Below, one piece after another: positions 9,883-17,646 of a stretch of DNA of 34,525 nucleotides. The stretch lies in the NCBI GenBank assembly GCA_902551185.1, contig CACDCN010000012.1, positions 1 through 34,525 on the forward strand. The letters run 5' to 3'. Origin of the DNA: an uncultured SAR86 cluster bacterium. Lineage in GTDB: Bacteria; Pseudomonadota; Gammaproteobacteria; Magnimaribacterales; D2472. Under the pieces are notes generated by a model that worked only from the letters and a program-made list of their open reading frames with translations, made no database searches and was not told where the DNA came from. Every line of letters begins with the position of its first letter. The stretch's first letter is position 1. The translations under genes were made by a program, and so were the position numbers.

Positions 9883-10416
9883 ATAGCTATTTCAAGAAAA
9901 CAAACAACTCCAATCAATCAAAAGATCAAGGCTAGCAAGGTTATGCTAATAGATAGTCAGGGAGAAAAACAAGGCATTGTTTCTATAGGGGATGCTCTAG
10001 ATGCTGCGAACAACGTATCTTTAGATTTAGTGCAAGTATCTTCACCAGATGCAGACCCTGTTGTATGTAAAATTTTAGACTATGGAAAACATCTCTTTGA
10101 TAAGAAAAAAAGCTCCTCATCTTCTAAGGTAAAAAGTAAAAGAAGTACCACAAAAGAGATCAAATTTAGACCCTCAACAGATGTGGGCGACTATAATATT
10201 AAATTAAAAAAGATTAAAAGCTTTATTCTTGACGGAGATAAGACTAAAATAAGCGTCCGATTTAGAGGAAGAGAAATACTTAATAGTGATATGGGACTTG
10301 CCCTTTTAAATAAATTAAGAGACGAGCTTAAAGAAATAGCCCAAGTAGATCAAGAGCCTTCATTAGAAGGCAGGCAGCTGTTAATGGTTTTATCACCTTT
10401 AAAAAAGAAAAAATAA
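9883..10416 (+). CDS. infC: translation initiation factor IF-3
   Basis: ORF track starts at ATG 9943, but the frame is open upstream to a stop at 9868 and encodes IF3-like N-terminal sequence (I-A-I-S-R-K-Q-T-T-P-I-N-Q-K-I-K-A-S-K-V-M-L-I-D). Candidate starts are ATA 9883 (8 nt after AGG) or ATT 9889. Core 'EIKFRPSTDVGDYNIKLKKIKSFILDGDKTKISVRFRGRE' is diagnostic. Confidence 0.95.
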   Translation: MAISRKQTTPINQKIKASKVMLIDSQGEKQGIVSIGDALDAANNVSLDLVQVSSPDADPVVCKILDYGKHLFDKKKSSSSSKVKSKRSTTKEIKFRPSTDVGDYNIKLKKIKSFILDGDKTKISVRFRGREILNSDMGLALLNKLRDELKEIAQVDQEPSLEGRQLLMVLSPLKKKK

Positions 10417-10428
10417 TATTAAAGTAAT

Positions 10429-10620
10429 ATGGGGTATAAATTAAAAACACATTCCGGAGCTGCTAAGCGTTTTAAAAAAACAGGCTCATCTGTAAAAAGT
10501 AAAAGCGCCAACAGGAACCATATCCTTACGAAACAGTCTACAAAAAGAAAAAGACATAATAGAGGTCTTAATAAGTTAACAGGAACTGTTCTTAAAATGG
10601 CTTCAAAACTAATAAGATAA
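10429..10620 (+). CDS. rpmI: 50S ribosomal protein L35
   Basis: 63 aa, '[20 protein letters not shown]...[19 protein letters not shown]'. Located between infC and rplT. Confidence 0.97.
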   Translation: MGYKLKTHSGAAKRFKKTGSSVKSKSANRNHILTKQSTKRKRHNRGLNKLTGTVLKMASKLIR

Positions 10621-10623
10621 ATC

Positions 10624-10971
10624 ATGCCAAGAACCACAAAATCAGTTACAGCGAAATCAAAACATAAGAAGGTGCTTAGTGCTACCAAAGGACATTATGG
10701 TGCTAGAAGCAGGTTATTTAAAACTGCGAAGCAATCGAATATAAAGTCTTTACAATATGCTTTTAGAGATAGAAAAAATAAAAAAAGAGCTTTAAGGTCT
10801 CTTTGGATTGCTAGGATTAATGCTGGAGCTAGGGAGTTAGGTATTTCATATTCAGTCCTAATCAATTCATTGTCTAATAAAGATATAACTATAGATAGAA
10901 AGATATTATCTGATATTGCTATTAATGACAGCGCAGCGTTTAAGAAGATTGTAAAAACTGCTACTAGCTAA
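10624..10971 (+). CDS. rplT: 50S ribosomal protein L20
   Basis: 115 aa, 'HKKVLSATKGHYGARSRLFKTAKQ...RSLWIARINAGARELGISYS'. Confidence 0.98.
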   Translation: MPRTTKSVTAKSKHKKVLSATKGHYGARSRLFKTAKQSNIKSLQYAFRDRKNKKRALRSLWIARINAGARELGISYSVLINSLSNKDITIDRKILSDIAINDSAAFKKIVKTATS

Positions 10972-10985
10972 AATGCATCCTTTAA

Positions 10986-11711
10986 ATGTCATCTAACAAA
11001 GACATTTCACCTCCTAAAATAATTAAGGACAGAGGCTCAATTCATCCAATAAATAACATGAAAGACTCAATCATGAGTCTGCTAGTTTCATTTGGCTTTG
11101 AAATTGTTGATGGGCCTGAAGTTGAAACAGAGGAGTTTAATTTTGATATGCTAAATATCAAAAAAACTCATCCCGCTAGACAGATGCATGATACTTTCTA
11201 TGTTGAAAAAAAATCAAACCTTTTAAGAACCCATACCTCACCAGTTCAAATTAGAGGGATGTTAGAAAAAAAACCACCCTTAGCCTTTATTTCCGGAGGT
11301 AAAGTCTATAGAAAAGATGATGATGCCACTCATTTGCCAATGTTTCATCAGGTAGAAGGGATATTCATAGATGAAAATGTTAGCTTCGCACAACTTAAAG
11401 ACCTAATTTATAAAATTATATACTCATTATTTGGCGATGATGTTGAATTGAGATTTAGACCTTCATATTTTCCATTTACGGAGCCTTCTGCTGAAGTTGA
11501 TATTTTATCAAAAGAAGGTAAGTGGCTAGAAATTCTTGGATGTGGCTTGGTAAATCCAATTGTATTAGAAAATTGCAATATAGATTCTGATAATTATAGT
11601 GGGTTGGCATTCGGACTTGGCATAGAAAGAATTGCTATGTTAAAACACGGAGTAAAAGATATTAGAGAGTTTTACAAGTCCAATCTAGATTTTTTGAGCC
11701 AATTCAAATGA
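10986..11711 (+). CDS. pheS: phenylalanyl-tRNA synthetase alpha subunit, lacking the N-terminal coiled-coil domain
   Basis: 241 aa. 'FRPSYFPFTEPSAEVDI', 'EILGCGLVNPIVL', 'GLAFGLGIERIAMLKHGVKDIR'. Begins near the residue-90 equivalent of E. coli PheS. Confidence 0.95.
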   Translation: MSSNKDISPPKIIKDRGSIHPINNMKDSIMSLLVSFGFEIVDGPEVETEEFNFDMLNIKKTHPARQMHDTFYVEKKSNLLRTHTSPVQIRGMLEKKPPLAFISGGKVYRKDDDATHLPMFHQVEGIFIDENVSFAQLKDLIYKIIYSLFGDDVELRFRPSYFPFTEPSAEVDILSKEGKWLEILGCGLVNPIVLENCNIDSDNYSGLAFGLGIERIAMLKHGVKDIREFYKSNLDFLSQFK

Positions 11712-13618
11712 AAATAGCGTACGACCATTTAGTAGACCGCATCAAAGAAAAGCCAACTATTGAAGAGGTTTCTGACAACTTGCTTCAACTTGGACATGAG
11801 CACGAAGTAGAGGGTAATGTATTTAACATGGAGTTTACTCCAAACAGAGGCGACTGCCTTTCAATAAATGGCTTACTCAGAGACTTGTCTGTTTTTTACA
11901 CCTGCGATATAAATCAAAAAATATACAGCGAAGAACTCAACAGTTTACAAATAGATTTTAAAAATTTAACACCAGATATTTGTCCTCAAATTTCATTTCT
12001 TAAATTAGAAATCGATAAGATCCCTGATAAATATAATGGATATTTAAATGATTATTTTTTAGATTTAGGTGTAAATAAAAATAATTTTTTTACTGATATC
12101 TCTAACTATATATCTTATGAAACTGGTCAGCCAACCCATTGTTACGATGCAGATAAAATGAATGGAAGGTTAGTTTTGCAAGAATTAGATATCAATCAAG
12201 AATTTGAAACGTTGCTTAACAAAAAAATCAATTTAAAAAACAAGAATTCGGTCTTCCTTTTAGATGATAAAGTTATTAATCTTGCTGGAGTTATTGGTGG
12301 AAAGAGTACATCATGCTCATCAGAAACAAAGACGGTTTTAGTTGAATGTGCTTTCTTTAAACCTGAGGCAATAATTGGTAAATCTGTAAAGTATGATATT
12401 CAATCAGAAGCGTCTCATAAGTTTGAAAGATTTGTTGATCCAGCATGTCATGACAGGGTGATTAGGAGATTTATTAATATAGTTAGCGAACATGCAAATA
12501 TAAAAGATATTTCTGCTATATCTTATGAATTTGAGCAAAATAAAGTTATTAAAATACCAGTTAATGTAAATAAAATTAACCAAATTATTGGCATTAATAT
12601 TAGCGAAGAGCAATATTTAAATTATTTATCGAAGCTAGGATTTCTTATTAATAATGATTTAATTTTAGTCCCTTCTTATAGAAGCGATATTGAAACTCAA
12701 AATGATTTAGCGGAAGAGGTAGCCAGAATAATTGGCTATGATAATATTTCAAAAAATGATTTAAATATTCCTAAAGGAAAAATATCAAATAATTATGCTA
12801 TTGAAAATAAATTAAGATATTTTTTATTAGATGAAGGTTTTTATGAGGTTATTAATGCTCCATTTGTTAGCGGCAGCATAGATAATTCTATTAAGGTTGA
12901 TAATCCCCTGGATTCAAACAAAACATACCTAAGAACAAATATAACTGACTCTTTATTAGATAATCTACTTTTTAATGAAAGAAGGCAAAAAGATTCAATT
13001 AAGTTGTTTGAGATATCAGATATTTATACTTCTAAAAATAATGAAATTATTAAGACAAGAAAGATTGCGATTATTGCAAGTGGAAGAGTGGGCCATAACC
13101 ATGAAGATTTCTCAAAAAAAATAAATCAGAAGCATCTCACTGAAATATTTCAAAAAGCCCTGCCAAATGAAAATTTTGATTTCCAGATATTAAGTCGAGA
13201 TTCTCTTGATACAAAAATAAAAAATGAGATTGTTTGCTGTGAATTAGATATTGATAATTTCTCTCCTGAAGTTTTAAATTATAAGCAAACAGTTAAATCT
13301 CCTGATAATTATAATCAATACTCTCCTATATCAGATTTACCTTATTCTATTAGAGACTTATCATTTTCAATTAAAGACTTTTCAAAACGTGAATCGCTTG
13401 AAGATTATATTTTGGGATTTAAAGATGAATTTTTGAAGAAAGTTTATATATTTGACTATTTTTACAATGAAAAAAATTCAGAGATCAAAATAGGTTTTAG
13501 GTTTGTTTTCCAATCACCTAGTTCAACAATTACAGAAAGAGAAGTAAACGATATAATAGGTGTTATAATAAATCATACACAAAAAATTAAAGGCATTTCC
13601 ATTCCTGGGTTAAACTAG
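11708..13618 (+). CDS. pheT: phenylalanyl-tRNA synthetase beta subunit, lacking the EMAP/OB tRNA_bind (B2) domain
   Basis: 636 aa, ATGA overlap with pheS. 'FTPNRGDCLSINGLLRDLSV', 'YETGQPTHCYDADKM', 'VECAFFKPEAI', 'DLAEEVARIIGYDNI', C-terminal FDX-ACB-like 'SDLPYSIRDLSFSI...GFRFVFQSPSSTITEREV'. Confidence 0.95.
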   Translation: MKIAYDHLVDRIKEKPTIEEVSDNLLQLGHEHEVEGNVFNMEFTPNRGDCLSINGLLRDLSVFYTCDINQKIYSEELNSLQIDFKNLTPDICPQISFLKLEIDKIPDKYNGYLNDYFLDLGVNKNNFFTDISNYISYETGQPTHCYDADKMNGRLVLQELDINQEFETLLNKKINLKNKNSVFLLDDKVINLAGVIGGKSTSCSSETKTVLVECAFFKPEAIIGKSVKYDIQSEASHKFERFVDPACHDRVIRRFINIVSEHANIKDISAISYEFEQNKVIKIPVNVNKINQIIGINISEEQYLNYLSKLGFLINNDLILVPSYRSDIETQNDLAEEVARIIGYDNISKNDLNIPKGKISNNYAIENKLRYFLLDEGFYEVINAPFVSGSIDNSIKVDNPLDSNKTYLRTNITDSLLDNLLFNERRQKDSIKLFEISDIYTSKNNEIIKTRKIAIIASGRVGHNHEDFSKKINQKHLTEIFQKALPNENFDFQILSRDSLDTKIKNEIVCCELDIDNFSPEVLNYKQTVKSPDNYNQYSPISDLPYSIRDLSFSIKDFSKRESLEDYILGFKDEFLKKVYIFDYFYNEKNSEIKIGFRFVFQSPSSTITEREVNDIIGVIINHTQKIKGISIPGLN

Positions 13619-13657
13619 ATTTTGGAAATCTATTATAATTAGATAAAGATAAACAAT

Positions 13658-15490
13658 ATGAAAACAAAAAAAATAATTTTACTCTCGTTAATAACCTTTT
13701 TTATTGGCGCTCAAGTTGGCGCTCAAGAATTAGATAAAGAATTTTTAGACAGCTTACCTGATGATGTCAGGCAAGATCTCGAGGATAAAAACGCTCGCCA
13801 AGAACTTAAAACACAGGAAACCTACAGGCCGTATTTATATTCTTCAAAACTAGCACAAACAGAAGAATTATTAAGTTTGAAAGATAGGTTAGAGCTAGAT
13901 TTGCAAGAACTTGAGAGAAGACTGAAGACTAGTGATAACTTAACATTAAAAAAAGACTTGGTCTTATATGGATCAGATTTCTTTAACACTTTTCAAACTT
14001 CGTTTATGCCAATTAATGAACCAAATCCTGATTCAGGTTATATGCTTGATATTGGTGATGTTTTACAAATTCAGTTGGTTGGTCAAAATGATTACATAGA
14101 TCAATTTCCAATTAATTCAGATGGATCAGTCAGTCTTCCAGATATTGGACAAATAATTATTGCTGGACTTTCAATAAATGAAGCCTCGCAATTAATTAAA
14201 TCAAAAGTGAATGCTGCATTTATTGGCGCAGAAGCATTCATTAATCTCGCTGAAATTAGAGATGTTAATATTTTGGTTACAGGCAATGCACAAAATCCTG
14301 GAATATATACCTTAACGGGCAATTCTAATATCCTGCATGCAATATCTGCATCAGGAGGTATAAGTGAGTTTGGGTCTTTGAGAGAAATAAATCTTTTAAG
14401 AGATAACATTATTATAGAGACATTGGATGTTTATGATTTATTAATTGAAGGACAATATAACTTAAAGAAACGCTTAAGATCAGGTGACGTGGTTTTTGTT
14501 GAGGCAAGAAAAAATATAGTTACTATAGATGGCGCTGTTAATAGGCCTGCAAAATACGAGGTTTCAAATGAACACACTCTAAATAATATTATCAAATATG
14601 CCAATGGCATTGCGCGGACTGCAGACCGTAAAAATATTTCTCTTGAAAGAATTCTTGATGGAACTTTAAAAACGATTCCTGTCCGTAATGAGAGTCAGTT
14701 TGAAACTATAAAAGCACAAGATGGAGATTTAATTTATATTAGAGAATTTCCATATAGACAGGCAAAAATTTCAGGCGCTGTTCTAAAACCTGGATCATAC
14801 ACAATGGCTGCAGGCGAAACTATAAATGATTTAATTCAAAAAGCTGGAGGCTACACAGATAATGCATATAAGTTTGGTGCAATTTATCTTAATGAGGATG
14901 CAAAATTAATCAATGAACAATCTAAAGAAATCTTATATCAAGAATTTTTAGATAATATAATTGCTGTTAGTCAACAAAACATTGGTGGAAGCTTTGATTT
15001 AGCTCCAATTGTTCAATTAACTGCAGACTTAAAAAATATCGAAGTTAATGGAAGAGTTGTTATAGATTTGCTTAATGATAGCTCAATGGATCTCTACAAT
15101 ATTAAAGAGGGTGACGAGCTGTTTGTACCAGAAAGAAATAACGTAGTTTATGTCTATGGAGAGACCTCCACAGAGGGTGCTGTAATGTATTCTGAAATGC
15201 AAGATGTGGAATATTATGTTCAAAAATCAGGTGGCTATAAACAGTTCGCAGATAACGAATCTATTTATATACTTCATCCCAACGGAGAATCTCAGCTATA
15301 TAAGTCACAACGAAGTATTTTTGAAAGATCTCCGAAAGGCGAAATTAGGATTTATCCTGGTTCAATAATCTTCGTTCCAAGGAAATTAGATGAATCTGCT
15401 CCAAGACGATTAGCAGCACAAGCTTATGTTTCAATTCTTGGTAATTTAGGAATTGCCTTGGCATCTTTATCAGCCATAAGTGATGATTAG
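13658..15490 (+). CDS. polysaccharide export outer-membrane protein (Wza/GfcE-like, multiple SLBB domains)
   Basis: 610 aa with signal peptide. 'YMLDIGDVLQIQLVGQNDYIDQFPINSDGSVSLPDIGQIIIAGLSINEAS' (Poly_export) then repeated SLBB-type segments ('VTGNAQNPGIYTL', 'GAVNRPAKYEV', 'GAVLKPGSYTM'). Confidence 0.9.
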   Translation: MKTKKIILLSLITFFIGAQVGAQELDKEFLDSLPDDVRQDLEDKNARQELKTQETYRPYLYSSKLAQTEELLSLKDRLELDLQELERRLKTSDNLTLKKDLVLYGSDFFNTFQTSFMPINEPNPDSGYMLDIGDVLQIQLVGQNDYIDQFPINSDGSVSLPDIGQIIIAGLSINEASQLIKSKVNAAFIGAEAFINLAEIRDVNILVTGNAQNPGIYTLTGNSNILHAISASGGISEFGSLREINLLRDNIIIETLDVYDLLIEGQYNLKKRLRSGDVVFVEARKNIVTIDGAVNRPAKYEVSNEHTLNNIIKYANGIARTADRKNISLERILDGTLKTIPVRNESQFETIKAQDGDLIYIREFPYRQAKISGAVLKPGSYTMAAGETINDLIQKAGGYTDNAYKFGAIYLNEDAKLINEQSKEILYQEFLDNIIAVSQQNIGGSFDLAPIVQLTADLKNIEVNGRVVIDLLNDSSMDLYNIKEGDELFVPERNNVVYVYGETSTEGAVMYSEMQDVEYYVQKSGGYKQFADNESIYILHPNGESQLYKSQRSIFERSPKGEIRIYPGSIIFVPRKLDESAPRRLAAQAYVSILGNLGIALASLSAISDD

Positions 15491-15500
15491 ATAAAGATGA

Positions 15501-17477
15501 ATGAATATAAACCTTAATATCCTAATAAAGAAGTTTGTAATATTTGTATCGTTAGTTTATACAAATTCAATATACGCTTCTGATAGTTATGATTTTAATT
15601 TATATAATAATTATGGAATAGTAGGGACAATACATACTCCTTCTGCAAGAACTTTTGAAGAAGGAGTCCATGGATTAACCTTATACAAGGGAACTCCAAA
15701 CCAAACTGTTACACTTTCTGCAAACCCCTTTAATTGGCTTGAGGCCTCTTTTTTCTATACTAATGTTACAGATAGACCCTATTGTTATGAACCAAGTGAT
15801 GTAGTCTGCCAACAAGATTTTAAAGATAAAGGCTTTAATGTAAAAATAAGGCTTAAAGAACAGGGTAAATTACCTGCCATTGCAATTGGATTGAATGATC
15901 TTGCTGGTACTGGGATTTATAGCTCAGAATATATTGTAGGTAGTTATGGAATAAATAGGACCGATTTTCATTTTGGGATAGGTTTTGGTCTCTTAGATGG
16001 CTCAGATCTCAGATTTAACAATCCTTTAGGCTATCTATCAGATAGGTTTAATGAAAGATCAAATGTTACAAAAGACATAGGAGGAAGCTTTGACGCAGGT
16101 AAATATTTTACTGGTGAAACGGCATCACCCTTTTTTGGTGTATCTCATGCTTTAGGTAATAAATTACTGCTCAAGGCAGAGTACGATTCCTCGGTTAGGC
16201 CAGGTTTAGTTCCTTTTAGAATTCCTGAGAATGATTTTTCGTTTGGTTTGGATTATTTGATTACTGATAGCTTTAGTATTGGCGTCTCTTATGAGAGGGG
16301 AGATTATGCTTCTTTCAAATTTGTTTACAAAAATAATCCTGTTAAGACATATCAGCAATCTGAATATACAAGAGGAAGACTTCGTGAAGGAGATAATCAG
16401 TACACCCAGTTAATAAATAATCTTGAAGAGAATGGCATTGGTGTAAAGAAACTTTCTAGGAACGCAAACTCAATAGGCCTTCAACTTACCCAAGTTATAC
16501 ATCCTAATCTGCAAGTCGTAGAACAAATTATTGCTCAGGCATCAAGAGATGCTGGAATAACTGAAGATATTAAAAAAGACATTGAAATTGCAAATTTATT
16601 AGCTGTTTCAGAGATTGATGATGATTTTAGAAATAATGCTCAAACAATATATCAAAGAGGAACTGAAAAAAGAGTATTTACAAATACTCGTTTACAATTT
16701 AGACCATTTCTTGCATCGAGGGAAGAATTTTTTAAAGGCGCTTTGATGGTTGAGAATGATAGTGAATTCATAATAAGAAAAAATCTGTTTTTTAACACCA
16801 ACTTAAAATATAGCCTAGCCGATAATTTTGAGGATTTATATATACCACCAGTAGATGTTTTCCCTGCTCAAGTAAGATCCGATGTTAAAGAGTATTTAAA
16901 TAAATTGAATGATGGGGGTATTTTGATAGGAAGAGCTCAACTAGATTACCATTTAACTCCTAAAATAAATCATCACATTATGATGTCTGCTGGAATCTTT
17001 GAAGATATGTTTTCTGGAGCAGGAATGGAATATTTATTTTTCAAACCAAATACTAATTATTCATTTGGAATAGATGTTTTTAAAGTTCGTAAAAGAGATT
17101 ATTCTTGGAGATTTGGTCACTTAGATTATGAAAATACTGCTGCTACAGCAAATTTTTATTATAGAAACTATGGGACTATACCCTTTGATATGCGAGTTTC
17201 TGCAGGAGAATATCTTGCTGGTGATGTTGGATATACATTAGAATTTTCTAGATCTTTTTATAATGGTGTGCAGTTTGGAGTTTTTGCAACCTTTACTGAT
17301 GTTACAACAGAGCAATTTGGTGAAGGAAGCTTTGATAAAGGAATTACCTTTAATATACCTATATATGGCAATTTAATAAGTTATATGTGGAAACCTTTAA
17401 CAAAGGATCCAGGCGCAAAGTTGAATAGAAAAAATACTCTACATGATTTATTGGTTAGACTTAGGCCCATAAATTAA
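15501..17477 (+). CDS. YjbH/GfcD-like outer-membrane beta-barrel protein
   Basis: 658 aa with signal peptide. 'YNNYGIVGTIHTPSARTFEEG', 'IAIGLNDLAGTGIYSSEYIVGSYG', 'LLKAEYDSSVRPG'. Adjacent to a Wza-like gene as in yjbEFGH/gfc loci. Confidence 0.8.
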   Translation: MNINLNILIKKFVIFVSLVYTNSIYASDSYDFNLYNNYGIVGTIHTPSARTFEEGVHGLTLYKGTPNQTVTLSANPFNWLEASFFYTNVTDRPYCYEPSDVVCQQDFKDKGFNVKIRLKEQGKLPAIAIGLNDLAGTGIYSSEYIVGSYGINRTDFHFGIGFGLLDGSDLRFNNPLGYLSDRFNERSNVTKDIGGSFDAGKYFTGETASPFFGVSHALGNKLLLKAEYDSSVRPGLVPFRIPENDFSFGLDYLITDSFSIGVSYERGDYASFKFVYKNNPVKTYQQSEYTRGRLREGDNQYTQLINNLEENGIGVKKLSRNANSIGLQLTQVIHPNLQVVEQIIAQASRDAGITEDIKKDIEIANLLAVSEIDDDFRNNAQTIYQRGTEKRVFTNTRLQFRPFLASREEFFKGALMVENDSEFIIRKNLFFNTNLKYSLADNFEDLYIPPVDVFPAQVRSDVKEYLNKLNDGGILIGRAQLDYHLTPKINHHIMMSAGIFEDMFSGAGMEYLFFKPNTNYSFGIDVFKVRKRDYSWRFGHLDYENTAATANFYYRNYGTIPFDMRVSAGEYLAGDVGYTLEFSRSFYNGVQFGVFATFTDVTTEQFGEGSFDKGITFNIPIYGNLISYMWKPLTKDPGAKLNRKNTLHDLLVRLRPIN

Positions 17478-17646
17478 ATTCAAATATATATATGATTAAT
17501 AAAAGCTATTATAAAATGTTCATTAATATTACATATTTTGTATATTTTTTTTAAAATGTAAGTTAATATACGTCTCCGGAGTTGAATATCCACAAGAATT
17601 ATGTGAATATAACTTTAATAAATAGCGAAAAAAAGAGGAAATAGCT

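Noticed and set aside
10419-10688. 89-aa minus-strand ORF over rpmI/rplT
   Set aside because: Antisense to two unmistakable ribosomal protein genes; hydrophobic composition results from complementing Lys/Arg codons.
13614-13640. AGATTTTGGAAATCT mini-hairpin and TATAAT after pheT as a terminator/promoter pair
   Set aside because: The stem is only 6 bp and AT-rich and no good -35 is visible; plausible but not strong enough to list as a feature.
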